This document shows positions 34,643-43,975 of a DNA stretch of 64,000 nucleotides, piece after piece (positions within the stretch are counted from its first letter, which is position 1; the number at the start of each line of letters is the position of its first letter). The stretch covers positions 62,001-126,000 of the forward strand of contig CASDLT010000026.1 in the NCBI GenBank assembly GCA_949281375.1, read 5' to 3'. Under the pieces are notes generated by a model. That model saw only the letters and a list, made by a program, of their open reading frames with translations, made no database searches and was not told the DNA's origin. The position numbers and the translations under genes were made by a program. Source of the stretch: an uncultured Nitrosomonas sp. (GTDB taxonomy: Bacteria > Pseudomonadota > Gammaproteobacteria > Burkholderiales > Nitrosomonadaceae).

Positions 34643-35008
34643 TCAGGGAAATAGATCCAGAACCAGCTTGATCGACACATACATGACGAGTAGCGCAAGC
34701 GCCAGGTGAATTATGAAAGATACCGGTTTGTGTATGATCGAGTCTATCAGGCTTTTTTGGTTGCCTTCTCGCTTCAGTCGAGCATACTCTTCGCGCATTC
34801 GGATTGTGCGCTCAGTCTGATAGGCATCCACTATCGCGCGTGCTTGCGGAAACTGATCATCATTTTGGAGCCATATCGCCGACAGCGATACACCCCAATT
34901 TCCGCCCGAGGTTTCATAAAAATCAATGGCGTTTTCTGTCAGTAATTCCCGGACATCATTTGCCTCATCATCAGATACGCCTTGCAAACGGAATAAAATT
35001 TTTGCCAT
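34643..35008 (-). CDS. DUF6164-family membrane protein
   Basis: A 121-residue protein. The N-terminal soluble part (MAKILFRLQGVSDDEANDVRELL...DFYETSGGNWGVSLSAIWL) matches DUF6164, which resembles a small signal-transducing alpha/beta domain. A basic linker and one C-terminal transmembrane helix (about 97-117, FIIHLALALLVMYVSIKLVL) follow, giving a tail-anchored topology. Its function is unknown. It lies upstream of the cytochrome P460 gene on the same strand with a 96-base gap, so cotranscription is possible but not shown. Confidence 0.8.
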   Translation of the reverse strand: MAKILFRLQGVSDDEANDVRELLTENAIDFYETSGGNWGVSLSAIWLQNDDQFPQARAIVDAYQTERTIRMREEYARLKREGNQKSLIDSIIHKPVSFIIHLALALLVMYVSIKLVLDLFP

Positions 35009-35283
35009 GAATAATCTTTTGTTATGCTATTTTCTGAGGAGATTTTAAAATACTGCTGACGTTCCGTCATCTTGCGCTAAAATCAGAATCCAACGCGCGC
35101 TTTTCTTCGCTGGTACACTGCATTCTGCATCCACGATTTTCCTGCTTCGTTGCCATGTTTCGTCGGAATAACCAAAAGCTAATGCGGATGATGGAGTTTG
35201 ATGCTATCGTCGCATCCAATTTTTTGTCAAGCCACGGAGAAATTTAATCTGCCTGGCGTTTTGTTTAAGGTTGAACTGAATCG

Positions 35284-36120
35284 ATGAAAAAAACCATTCT
35301 GATTACGGGCTGCTCCAGCGGAATTGGTCTTTGTGTCGCCAGAGGGCTACAGGCGCGTGGGTACCGGGTATTCGCGACGGTACGCAGGCATGAGAGCGTA
35401 CAGGCATTATTGGCCGAAGGGCTGGAAAGTTTTCAATTGAATCTGACAGACTCTAACTCGATCAATTTCGCCTTTGAAGAAGTGATGCGACGTACCAGGG
35501 GTGAGTTATATGCATTGTTCAACAACGGCGCATTTGGTTTACCTGGCGCAGTGGAAGATTTGAGCCGTGATGCATTGCGCGCGCAGTTCGAAACAAATGT
35601 ATTTGGCTGGCAAGAGTTGACGAATCTGGTCATACCGGTCATGCGCCGGCAGGGCTATGGCAGAATCATCCAGAATAGTTCGGTGCTCGGATTCGTAGCA
35701 CTGCCTTTCCGGGGTGCTTACAATGCGTCAAAGTATGCCATTGAAGGTTTGAGCGATACCCTGCGGCTGGAATTGCGGGGCAGTAATATTTATGTCAGCT
35801 TGATTGAGCCAGGACCCATTGCAAGTCAGTTCCGCATGAATGCGGTGAGAGCCTTGTCAAACTATATCGATACCGAGAATAGTTTCCATCGCGAGAGATA
35901 TCAGGGAGTGTTGAATCGACTCAATAAGCCCGGCCCCGCTGTGCCGTTTACGTTGCCGCCGGAGGCAGTTCTTAAGCGTGTGATCGATGCACTGGAAGCC
36001 AGCAGGCCGCAGGCGCGGTATTATGTGACGTTCCCCACTCATTTATTCGGCATCCTCAAGCGCATCCTCAGTACGCGCGCGCTGGATATTCTTCTGGCAA
36101 AGTCAGGAAATAATAATTAG
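35284..36120 (+). CDS. Short-chain dehydrogenase/reductase (SDR) family oxidoreductase
   Basis: A 278-residue classical SDR. The cofactor motif is TGCSSGIG near residue 8, the structural motif is NNGAFG (a variant of NNAG), and the catalytic Ser-Tyr-Lys is seen as NSSVLG and YNASK. An Arg pair after the second strand (ATVRR) favours NADPH, by inference. The substrate is unknown; several SDRs acting on lipids or sterol-like compounds share this length. The TAG stop (36118-36120) forms part of the TTAG target site of a MITE-like element immediately downstream, so the original 3' end may have been altered. Confidence 0.88.
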   Translation: MKKTILITGCSSGIGLCVARGLQARGYRVFATVRRHESVQALLAEGLESFQLNLTDSNSINFAFEEVMRRTRGELYALFNNGAFGLPGAVEDLSRDALRAQFETNVFGWQELTNLVIPVMRRQGYGRIIQNSSVLGFVALPFRGAYNASKYAIEGLSDTLRLELRGSNIYVSLIEPGPIASQFRMNAVRALSNYIDTENSFHRERYQGVLNRLNKPGPAVPFTLPPEAVLKRVIDALEASRPQARYYVTFPTHLFGILKRILSTRALDILLAKSGNNN

Positions 36121-36264
36121 GAAATGCTGATTCATTTGGCGAGATGAAGCGTAAGGCGCATGGAGCGATGCAATCCAGACTTATCAATCCGATGGGCGAG
36201 GGCGAATGCTGGCGAACCAACGAAGCGATTCCCTCGTGCAATGAATGAATCAGCGTTTTCTTAG
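36117..36264. mobile_element. MITE-like element, family A copy 1, inserted at an SDR stop codon
   Basis: A 140-base non-coding element (36121-36260) flanked by TTAG direct repeats at 36117-36120 and 36261-36264. The terminal inverted repeats are GAAATGCTGATTCATT and AATGAATCAGCGTTTTC. The interior shares GATGAAGCGTAAGGCGCA and further blocks with the copy at 52 kb. Four-base YTAR duplications are typical of IS5-family transposases. No transposase is inside. Confidence 0.85.
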
Positions 36265-36292
36265 TAAAGCCTGATTGTTCACCCGTGTTCGT

Positions 36293-36817
36293 TTATGAAA
36301 CATTCGTCTGTGAGTGCAGCGATGAAGATGGAGTCAGCGTACATTTGCTGAGCATATCCCAGACTGATCGGGCAAGGTAGGGATCTCCTTTCAATGATGC
36401 CCGAACTGTTGTGGCGTCGATTTGTTCGAGCGTCAGCGCAAAGGCATAGACGGGTTCGCCCTTCTTGTTTCGGGGAGTGTACGGCAGAGCTTCCGGGTTC
36501 GTGTCGATTGGTACGACAACCGCATCAGGATTGGTCGGAGAATTCGTAGCGTAGACGTTGGGAAGATACCTCAAATCAAATGCATGAATTTCGGTTATCG
36601 GGATGATGGGATTCGTGCGGACTCTGAACTGCAGCACTCTCATGAACGGCCTGGCATCGGATTGCAGCGACGTCAGCGCGCATCGAGCCAGCACCGCATG
36701 GTCAGCCGGGAAGTTCTCTTCGTGCGTTTGTAGATTGCCAGTTGGCTCTGTCAATGGAAACTGCCCGGCGCAGGCCGTCAGGAAGAATAGCGCCAGCCTT
36801 GCGATGAAGTTCTTCAT
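36293..36817 (-). CDS. Uncharacterised lipoprotein
   Basis: A 174-residue predicted lipoprotein. A short signal sequence (MKNFIARLALFFLTAC) ends in a lipobox-like LTAC, so Cys16 would be acylated. The mature part has a Cys pair separated by long spacing (RCALTS and LSKCTLT), which could form a disulfide. I do not recognise a family. The ATG at 36817 is preferred over the one four codons upstream because it starts the signal peptide. It is followed on the other side by a MITE-like element. Confidence 0.7.
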   Translation of the reverse strand: MKNFIARLALFFLTACAGQFPLTEPTGNLQTHEENFPADHAVLARCALTSLQSDARPFMRVLQFRVRTNPIIPITEIHAFDLRYLPNVYATNSPTNPDAVVVPIDTNPEALPYTPRNKKGEPVYAFALTLEQIDATTVRASLKGDPYLARSVWDMLSKCTLTPSSSLHSQTNVS

Positions 36818-36950
36818 CTCGATAAACATGCCTCTACTTCATAAAAGACGCCGCCGTTGTTCAGCGTTGTCTTAACGCAAGCGGCGTGAGTGCGAGCTAT
36901 TCATGTAAACAATCTTCAGCGGATGTCACTCACGCCGTTTGTTCGGGTGG

Positions 36951-37142
36951 TTACTCTCCACCGAAATAAACATAGGGTTTCATCGGGACGGAAGATTCTT
37001 TAAAACGCTTTTGCTCTTCCTTGTTCAGTTTCTTTTCCCACCACATATTGCGCGCATCCTGGCGTTTCTGTTGCAATGACGGGTTTTTCTCGAGTAATTC
37101 GCGGATGAATTTGGTGTGGTCAGATTCGTAACTGTAATCCAT
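36951..37142 (-). CDS. DUF3460-family small protein
   Basis: A 63-residue soluble protein. The conserved ends are HTKFIRELLEKNPSLQQKR and the C-terminal VPMKPYVYFGG, which match DUF3460, a family found mainly in betaproteobacteria with no assigned function. The ATG at 37142 has a good RBS (AAGGA); the longer frame from 37202 has no support. It is encoded 108 bases downstream of the polyamine-synthase-like gene start region, on the same strand. Confidence 0.82.
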   Translation of the reverse strand: MDYSYESDHTKFIRELLEKNPSLQQKRQDARNMWWEKKLNKEEQKRFKESSVPMKPYVYFGGE

Positions 37143-37250
37143 GGGTTTGATCCTTGTCTTTATGTAGTTATTGCAGCGTGAATGATGTTTCAACTTTAGC
37201 ACAGTCCCCCGAAGTCTCCAAGCCGCGCGAGGAATGGCGCTAGCGCGTCC

Positions 37251-38042
37251 TCAGATGTCGAGGTGCAGGTTTTGGCTATTCTGGTGTTTGCGTAATTTGG
37301 ACACAAAATCTGCGAACGGCAGATGATACTGCTCCGCGAGTGATGTGGCTTTGCCCCTCAATGATTTCCAGGACACTTTCCCGGGGCTTTTCTTGAACGC
37401 CAGCACGATGAGATTGCCCTGTGGTTCCGACAGCATTGCCACGGTACGGCTCTGAAAGCTTTGATTGATCCGTTGCAAGTAGGTGCTCAAGTGCTTGTCT
37501 CGGCTCAACAGATTCACCACCAGAATGCCGTTGCTGCCAAGTGCACCATAGGCGTCATCATAGAACGACTGACTGCAGAGCGCGGCTATCTGCTGGCCGT
37601 CATCGAAACCGTCGACCATCAGGATGTCAAGATTCAGCGCAGCATCCTTGATGAATTCCGCGCCATCAGCTAATACCACTTGAAAGCGGTCGTCATTCGC
37701 GGGTAGGGCAAAGAGATGTCTGGCTGCGTCGATCACTTGCGGACTATTTTCAATCGCAACCGTTTTGGTTTGCGGCATGGTGTGGTAGGTGAATTTCGCC
37801 AGCGATCCGCCTCCCAGTCCGATCATGGCAATCTGAACAGGCTGGGGATTGAATAGCAGAAAACTCATCATGCATTGAGTGTAAAGCAGCACCAGTTCAT
37901 GCGGGGCAGTGATTTTCATGGCGCTTTGAATCATATCGCCGCCCAGGTGCAGTAATCGCACGCCGTTTTGCTCACTGATGGCGATGTCAATTTCACGGCG
38001 GATTTTTTTCTTGAAGAATCTCACCATTGATCGAAACGTCAA
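37251..38042 (-). CDS. Spermidine synthase-like (methyltransferase-fold) protein
   Basis: A 263-residue protein with the Rossmann core of polyamine aminopropyltransferases. The nucleotide-binding loop is IGLGGGSLAKF near residue 74, an acidic residue follows in TVAIENSPQVIDAA, and the motif ILMVDGFDDGQQ corresponds to the catalytic-loop region. It lacks the full N-terminal beta domain and the usual YHE active-site pattern, so it may not make spermidine; many such stand-alone proteins have unknown substrates. A DUF3135 gene lies directly upstream (33-base gap) and DUF3460 downstream on the same strand, suggesting a small operon. Confidence 0.8.
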   Translation of the reverse strand: MTFRSMVRFFKKKIRREIDIAISEQNGVRLLHLGGDMIQSAMKITAPHELVLLYTQCMMSFLLFNPQPVQIAMIGLGGGSLAKFTYHTMPQTKTVAIENSPQVIDAARHLFALPANDDRFQVVLADGAEFIKDAALNLDILMVDGFDDGQQIAALCSQSFYDDAYGALGSNGILVVNLLSRDKHLSTYLQRINQSFQSRTVAMLSEPQGNLIVLAFKKSPGKVSWKSLRGKATSLAEQYHLPFADFVSKLRKHQNSQNLHLDI

Positions 38043-38074
38043 AGGACGCCAAAGCTAGAAACTGAATTGTTGGT

Positions 38075-38434
38075 TTATTGGGAGGATTTATAGCGGCTGA
38101 GCGAAACAACCTTCCCTCGCGGTCTGTTCTTGAGGATATTCAATATCGATTTGGACTGACGCAACGCATTCAGCAATCCTTTTTCTCCCAGCACGCTGTC
38201 CCACATGAGGTTAGAAATTTGTATGCAGGCAGCCAGTGGGTCATTAGTTCGCCTGCGCATTTGGTCAATCTTCCATTGCAGGCCAATAATGCGTGGTCGT
38301 AGGTGAGCCGGGGTGCTATCGATCAGGTCATCGATCATCTGCTGGCGCATGGTTTCAAATTTCGCCGGATCCTGTCGTGCCATTGATGACCATGTGTCAA
38401 AGTCAAAATCTGAGGTCAGTTTTTTTTCATCCAT
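38075..38434 (-). CDS. DUF3135-family protein
   Basis: A 119-residue soluble helical protein. FDFDTWSSMARQDPAKFETMRQQMIDDLI at the N-terminus and a central RIIGLQWKIDQMRRRTNDPLAACIQISNLMW match DUF3135. Function unknown. It is the first gene of a probable minus-strand unit with the spermidine-synthase-like gene 32 bases downstream. Confidence 0.82.
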   Translation of the reverse strand: MDEKKLTSDFDFDTWSSMARQDPAKFETMRQQMIDDLIDSTPAHLRPRIIGLQWKIDQMRRRTNDPLAACIQISNLMWDSVLGEKGLLNALRQSKSILNILKNRPRGKVVSLSRYKSSQ

Positions 38435-38703
38435 CGTGTTTTACACCTTATTATGAGTGCATAGTATAGATGAAGGCTCCGTCTGCCAAGTAGCGGCAGC
38501 CGTTGGGGTCGAGAATGAATGGACTCCATCTGATGATTACTCCTGCTGTAGGACGCATGCGATTTGCCGGAATTCTTCACCCAATCCGTGATGAACGCAT
38601 GATATCAGTGCAGTTAAATGTGTATTGATTCCTTAAATCGCAGAATCAAACGATCTAGCCCTGCATTTCAAAGGAGAACCGATTGATGGATCTTCGCCTT
38701 GAA

Positions 38704-39133
38704 CTAGTCAGACAAGCCAGCAAGCATTTTGACTTTTTGGCTCATCGCGTTACTCGATGACGCGAGTTTTTCGACCAATTGTCCATTCTGTTGGATGACT
38801 TCATCAATCTGCATGATGGCTTGGTTGATCTGCTCAAGGACATTTGCCTGCTCCTGAGACGATTATAAAATATATTCAACGATATCAGTTGTTTGGGTGG
38901 CGCATTGCCTGCTTCAAGGTGTTCCATAACATTGCATATGCTTCAGGAGATACATCCGGATGGCGGATGATGTTGTGATTCTTTTTTTTGAATTCATCCC
39001 AGGTATAACCGCTCATTGTGATGAAATCTTCATTGGCTGATAGCAGAATGCCTTTCAAGTTGGTTGTCGAAATAATTTCGCAATCCTTGTTCATCCCCAT
39101 ATCTTCTTGGGTAACAGGTTCATTTATTCTCAT
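38704..39133 (-). pseudogene. Remnant of an Aer-like PAS chemoreceptor
   Basis: The 5' part (39133 to 38885) encodes 82 residues of an Aer-type PAS domain (MRINEPVTQEDM, STTNLKGILLSANEDFITMSGYTWDEF, HNIIRHPDVSPEAYAMLW) and then stops. Further along, a separate frame from about 38862 to the TAG at 38704 encodes the C-terminal end of a chemoreceptor signalling domain (EQANVLEQINQAIMQIDE, QNGQLVEKLASSS). The membrane, HAMP and hairpin-tip regions between them are gone. This is best read as one receptor gene with a large internal deletion and later decay. The 82-residue PAS piece might still be translated. Confidence 0.82.
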
Positions 39134-39328
39134 AGTTGTTCACAGTAGCAAGAAATATGTAAGAATGATCTTATGGATAATTTTTCAGGAAATTTAGACT
39201 TAATTTCCTAATTTATACAGATTTAAAAGAGTTCATATAAATCAAAAGTATAGGAACAATCCTACAAAAACTCGTAGAGATTCTTGGGATTCGAATGTTA
39301 ACTAAACAATCTGAAAAAATGCAGGGGC

Positions 39329-39754
39329 TTATCTGGCAGGAATTCGCCAGATAAAGAAAACCAGGATAAGTCCAATCCCAAGCAACATCATTTTTTGCCA
39401 TATCTCGGGCACGATGAACATCGAGCTGCTGAACGATATTCCCATCAACAGGTAAACCCAGTGCTTAACCTGACGGCGGATGCTGCGGTACATCTGCCAT
39501 TCGATGATGATGGGCCCGGCGATGCGATTTTCCAGTAATTTTCGATGAAAATGCTCTGAACCACGTGCGAAGCATGCTGCGGCCAAGAGAATGAACGGCG
39601 TTGTCGGTAAAACCGGCAGGAAAGCGCCAATGGCGCCCAGAAATAGTGCTAGAAAGCCGACGCTCAAATAAATGGCGCGTACGACGGGCGAATCATGCAA
39701 GCTGAGCAAGCTGCCGGGCTGTGAATGGTTGCGTTGTTGCTCGTCATCGGACAT
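39329..39754 (-). CDS. DUF454/YbaN-family inner-membrane protein
   Basis: A 141-residue membrane protein with the DUF454 signature: GFLALFLGAIGAFLPVLPTTPFILLAAACFARGS followed by HRKLLEN..GP.I.EW. Four hydrophobic stretches are visible, arranged as two pairs. The function of YbaN-like proteins is not established. It is divergently transcribed from the FKBP gene, with a shared upstream region of about 190 bases. Confidence 0.9.
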   Translation of the reverse strand: MSDDEQQRNHSQPGSLLSLHDSPVVRAIYLSVGFLALFLGAIGAFLPVLPTTPFILLAAACFARGSEHFHRKLLENRIAGPIIIEWQMYRSIRRQVKHWVYLLMGISFSSSMFIVPEIWQKMMLLGIGLILVFFIWRIPAR

Positions 39755-39877
39755 GGTGAAAGGTGGCAGGAAAAAATATGAATAGAGCGATTATAGAAAC
39801 TCGGATGTTCTGAATCAATGAATTGCACAAAACTAATTGGCGTACAACCCCCGGCAACATATCGCACCTTAAGCGGT

Positions 39878-39883
39878 TATAAT
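39878..39883 (+). promoter_or_regulatory. Candidate -10 box for the FKBP gene
   Basis: A perfect TATAAT lies 58 bases before the FKBP ATG, but no good -35 box is found at the usual distance. Only moderate support. Confidence 0.35.
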
Positions 39884-39941
39884 AGCCATGACCAATTTAT
39901 TTGATGTCAAGACTGATCACCATTCATTTTGTGAGGATATT

Positions 39942-40403
39942 ATGCGTATTTCAAACCAGTTATTTAATCTGAGCCTCTTAGCAGGGGTGTTTTTTATACT
40001 TACTCAATTAGGGATTGCAAATCCAGCGCATGCGGCCGACGATTCTCAATTCCAAAAAATTGATACCAAAGTGGGCAATGGTGAAGAAGCCGAAATCGGC
40101 AAAACTGCCAACGTGCATTACACCGGTTGGCTCTATGATGAGACGGCTGCAGACAAGAAAGGCAAAAAATTCGATAGTTCACTGGACCGTAAAGAGCATT
40201 TTTCTTTCATGTTGGGCGCTGGCCGGGTTATCAAAGGCTGGGATAAAGGCGTGCAAGGAATGAAAGTGGGCGGACAGCGCACCTTGATCATTCCACCTTC
40301 CATGGCATATGGTGAGCGTGGCGCGGGGAATATCATTCCGCCGAATGCGACGTTGATTTTCGATGTTGAGCTGGTGGGTCTCAAAGCAGGTTCAAGCCAT
40401 TAA
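39942..40403 (+). CDS. FKBP-type peptidyl-prolyl cis-trans isomerase, exported
   Basis: A 153-residue protein with a signal peptide (MRISNQLFNLSLLAGVFFIL...NPAHA) and one FKBP domain. Core FKBP features are present: VHYTGWL, KFDSSLDRKEHFSF, VIKGWDKGVQGMKVGGQRTL, IPPSMAYGERGAGN.IPPNATLIFDVELV. It should assist proline isomerisation in periplasmic folding. It lacks the dimerisation domain of FkpA. The ATG at 39942 follows GAGG with five-base spacing; an ATG 18 codons upstream is in frame but would bury the signal peptide. A MITE-like repeat lies immediately downstream. Confidence 0.92.
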   Translation: MRISNQLFNLSLLAGVFFILTQLGIANPAHAADDSQFQKIDTKVGNGEEAEIGKTANVHYTGWLYDETAADKKGKKFDSSLDRKEHFSFMLGAGRVIKGWDKGVQGMKVGGQRTLIIPPSMAYGERGAGNIIPPNATLIFDVELVGLKAGSSH

Positions 40404-40423
40404 GCGGCGATTACTATGATTGA

Positions 40424-40568
40424 GAAGCTCTGAAGAACCTTCTTCGAGACTTTCAGCGAGGAAGGAATCAAAGAGTCAGGTGGCTCGTAAATGCCCGATG
40501 AGCATGCGAAACGTTGGTTAACGCTGCTTGATCGAATGTGAATCCCATCTTATTTCAGAGCTTCTTTA
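40424..40568. repeat. MITE-like element, family B copy 1
   Basis: A roughly 145-base non-coding segment with terminal inverted repeats AGAAGCTCTGAAGAA and TTTCAGAGCTTCTTT. The ends resemble those of the element at 53.6 kb (AGCTCTGAA core), but the interiors are not clearly alike. No clean target duplication was found. Confidence 0.55.
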
Positions 40569-40621
40569 ATTTTTTTGTATTTTATGTTGATGAGCTTGTA
40601 GCTATCAAAAGGAGCATCGCG

Positions 40622-43600
40622 ATGATCACGACTGCACGGCAGCGTTACCTATCCCATAAACGGCTGATCATCAGTGTCGGAGTGATAGCGGCTCTCATTC
40701 TTCTTATTGCGGCGCTGAGCTATTTTTGGCTGCCGGGTTATGCAAAAAAACAACTTGAAGAACGCTTGTCCGAATTGTTGCAGCGTCCCGTCAGCGTTGC
40801 AGCTATCGAGATCAAACCGCATACGCTCGAGCTGATCGTTCAGGATTTTCGCATTGGCAACAAAAATGACGAGCCAGAAAAGCGAGAAGCGCTGTTTTAT
40901 TTCGCTAAGTTGCATATCGATATCAGTATCGAATCGGTTGCTCGGCGAGCGCCGGTCATTACCGCTTTCTCCATCGTGGAACCAAAGCTGCATCTTGTTC
41001 GGGAAACAGAAGACCGCTTCAATATTTCCGATTTACTGGAGAAGTTCGGCCAGCCCTCCGAAGACAGCGACCAGCAAACCGGTCCTACGCAGTTCTCCGT
41101 CAGTAATATCTTGATTCAAGGCGGATATTTCGGTTTTGATGACCAGCACATGAAAGCCGATCATCACATCAGCGACATCAATCTCGGCATACCTATCGTG
41201 GCTACGATAGATAGCGCACTGTCCAACTGGATCGAGCCGCATTTCAGCGCAAAAATCAATGGATCACCCTTGAAGCTCGATGGCAAACTGCGCCCCTTTA
41301 CTGACAATCAGGAAGCAACCTTGACGCTCAAACTGAGCGAATTCGATTTAATGGAATTGAATCACTATGTGCCTTTCCCGAAAGGCATGCAGTTGCGGTC
41401 GGGATTTTTCGATAGCGATTGGTTGATTACATTCAAACAGGCCCGCGATCAAGCTCCTGACATTACGCTGACCGGAAGTTCAGGTTTGCGGCAATTGGCG
41501 CTCAGGAATGGTGCGGTAGAAGCACCCTATCAAGCGAGTCTGAAGCATTTGCGAGCTGAACTGAAGGATGTTGATTTAACCGGCAAGAAGCCTTCGAACC
41601 TTAAGTTGGCTATCGAACAGGTCGCGATCGTGCCGGATTCTGCAAAAGAACCTGCGTTATCGCTGGCTGATCTTGACATTGACCAGATCACCATCGACAA
41701 CACGGCGCGTAAGATTGCACTGGGTGACATTACGCTAAGCCGTTTGCGAACGACATTGCGGCGCGATGCCACCGGTACGATCGACTTGACGCGGCTTTTC
41801 AATCCCAAAGATGGCATGGCGCAGCCACAGGCCCAACAGCCCGCACCTGCCAAGAATCGAGCCCGGGCACAAGGCAAACTCAAGCTGGCGCATGTGCCTA
41901 TTCCTGCCCGCAAACCGGACAACCGTTCAGCGTCCGTAAAACCACAGGCTGCGGTGGCCAAAAATGACGGCGAAGAAAAAAAACAGCCTGCAGCCAGCGG
42001 CGACAGTCCGTGGGTTGCCCAAATCCAGCGCGTGAAGCTCAAAGCCGCAGCGGTACGCTATGAAGATTTGACATTGACCAAAACGCCGCCCATGGTGATC
42101 GATCCGCTGGATATTGCCATCGATGACATCGATCTGAGTGGCAAGAAACCCTTGAATATGGCGATCAATGCCAAGGTTAACGAGCGCGGTCGCATGAAAG
42201 TCGATGGCGCGCTGGCATGGGCTCCCTTCATGACGGATCTCACGTTGAATCTCGATTCAGTGGATCTGGTGTCATTGCAGGGCTGGGCGGGAGAAAAGCT
42301 CAAGGCGCTGATTACCAGCGGCGATATGTCCTTTGTCGGCAAGTTAAAGGCGCAGGACGGCGATCCGCTGAAATTGGTGATGGATGGCGAAGCTAGGCTT
42401 TACAACTTGAATGTATTTGATCCCAATACTGCTCAGGATTTGTTTCGATGGAAAAAAATGGATGTCAGCGGTTTGAATGTGACCACCGACCCCATGCGAG
42501 TCGATATCAAAACGATTCATTTCAGCGATTTTTTTGCGCGCATGACCCTTCTGCCCAGTGGCGAGCTGAACCTGGTGCACATCGTGCAAATCGATCAGCC
42601 GCTCGAGGTGGACGTGGCGCCTGCGAATAACAAGAACGCAGTCGAAGTCAAAGTCACCACGCCGGATATCGAGCCGGTGAATGTGTATCAGGTCAAGCCG
42701 CAGGAAGAAACGTTCATTCAAATCGGAAAAGTCGTGTTGCAGAACGGTAACATCAATTTTCATGACCGGTTCATCAAACCGAATTACCGCGCCAACTTGA
42801 CTGGACTCAAGGGTCAGATCGGGCCGCTGTATCCCGGAAAATTTGGTGTCATTGACATTCGGGGCGCCCTGGACAAAACCGCGCCTTTAGAAATCAAAGG
42901 CAAAGTCGAGCCATTCAGCTCAGAGTTCTTTCTCGATCTGGCCGTCAATGTAAAGGACATCGATCTGCCGCAGTTTAGTCCGTATTCAGGCAAATATGTC
43001 GGGTATGAAATCGAAAAAGGAAAACTGTCTGCCGATGTGCAATATCACGTCGAGAAGGGAGAGCTGACGGCAGAAAATAAAATCTTCCTGGATCAATTCA
43101 CGCTCGGCGAGAAGGTCGAAAGCGAAAGCGCGGTCTCGCTTCCGCTAGACCTTGCGCTTACGATTCTGAAGAATCGCCGTGGCGAAATTAATCTTCACCT
43201 GCCTTTGAGCGGTTCGATCAATGATCCGCAATTCAACATTGGTGCGCTGGTCTTCAAGGCATTTGTCAATTTGATCACCAAGGCGATCACTGCGCCCTTC
43301 TCATTGCTGGCTTCTGCATTCGAAGGCGGCGAAGAACTGTCCGAAATTTCATTCACGCCAGGTTTTGCCGAGATTGACGAAGTTGCAGCAAAACGGTTGG
43401 AAACACTGGCCGAGATTCTGAGCGATCGTCCGTCGCTCGATTTGGAAATTTCGGGCTATGCCGATGCCGTAGAAGATCATGAAGGACTCAAGCTCGCCAT
43501 ATTGCAGGACAAGGTGAAGGCCCAGAAGCTGGCTGAACAGACCAAAAAGGGGATCGCCAGTGGCGCGATCGAGGATCTCAAGCTGACTCCCGAGGAATAT

Positions 43601-43891
43601 CAGAAGTATCTTGAGGTGGTGTACAAAAAGGAATCGTTCGAGAAACCCAAAAATGCCATCGGTTTGACCAAAGGCCTGCCTGTTCCAGAAATGGAGCAGC
43701 TTATCCTTGAGCATCTGCAGATCACTGAAAGTGATCTGGCAGGATTGGCTGAACGCCGGGCCACTGCAGCGCGTAACTGGCTAGTGGAGACGGGTAAAAT
43801 TCCTGATGAGCGGATTTTCATCGTCGCCAGCCAGGACTCGGAAGAAAGCCGGCAAAAGAAGGGTAACCGCGCCGAGTTTCTATTGAAATAA
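40622..43891 (+). CDS. DUF748-family AsmA-like envelope protein with C-terminal OmpA-like region
   Basis: A 1089-residue protein anchored by one N-terminal helix (about 19-40, IISVGVIAALILLIAALSYF). Its long beta-rich periplasmic body has the DUF748 pattern (ERLSELLQRPVSVAAIEIKPHTLELIVQDF), a disordered Pro/Ala/Lys linker near residues 400-460, a second repeat region, and a C-terminal segment like an OmpA domain (EIDEVAAKRLETLAEILSDRP.LDLEISGYAD). DUF748 belongs to the AsmA-like group, some of which bridge the envelope to carry phospholipids; a similar role here is inference. The ATG at 40622 has a strong RBS, AAAAGGAG with seven-base spacing; the frame opens 28 codons earlier. Confidence 0.88.
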   Translation: MITTARQRYLSHKRLIISVGVIAALILLIAALSYFWLPGYAKKQLEERLSELLQRPVSVAAIEIKPHTLELIVQDFRIGNKNDEPEKREALFYFAKLHIDISIESVARRAPVITAFSIVEPKLHLVRETEDRFNISDLLEKFGQPSEDSDQQTGPTQFSVSNILIQGGYFGFDDQHMKADHHISDINLGIPIVATIDSALSNWIEPHFSAKINGSPLKLDGKLRPFTDNQEATLTLKLSEFDLMELNHYVPFPKGMQLRSGFFDSDWLITFKQARDQAPDITLTGSSGLRQLALRNGAVEAPYQASLKHLRAELKDVDLTGKKPSNLKLAIEQVAIVPDSAKEPALSLADLDIDQITIDNTARKIALGDITLSRLRTTLRRDATGTIDLTRLFNPKDGMAQPQAQQPAPAKNRARAQGKLKLAHVPIPARKPDNRSASVKPQAAVAKNDGEEKKQPAASGDSPWVAQIQRVKLKAAAVRYEDLTLTKTPPMVIDPLDIAIDDIDLSGKKPLNMAINAKVNERGRMKVDGALAWAPFMTDLTLNLDSVDLVSLQGWAGEKLKALITSGDMSFVGKLKAQDGDPLKLVMDGEARLYNLNVFDPNTAQDLFRWKKMDVSGLNVTTDPMRVDIKTIHFSDFFARMTLLPSGELNLVHIVQIDQPLEVDVAPANNKNAVEVKVTTPDIEPVNVYQVKPQEETFIQIGKVVLQNGNINFHDRFIKPNYRANLTGLKGQIGPLYPGKFGVIDIRGALDKTAPLEIKGKVEPFSSEFFLDLAVNVKDIDLPQFSPYSGKYVGYEIEKGKLSADVQYHVEKGELTAENKIFLDQFTLGEKVESESAVSLPLDLALTILKNRRGEINLHLPLSGSINDPQFNIGALVFKAFVNLITKAITAPFSLLASAFEGGEELSEISFTPGFAEIDEVAAKRLETLAEILSDRPSLDLEISGYADAVEDHEGLKLAILQDKVKAQKLAEQTKKGIASGAIEDLKLTPEEYQKYLEVVYKKESFEKPKNAIGLTKGLPVPEMEQLILEHLQITESDLAGLAERRATAARNWLVETGKIPDERIFIVASQDSEESRQKKGNRAEFLLK

Positions 43892-43975
43892 TCCAATCCT
43901 GTTGATTGTGCCAACGTTTTTCGGGCAGCGGCGTCCTGCGCCCGGTTATTAATAATTCAGAGGGAGTGTGTATTT

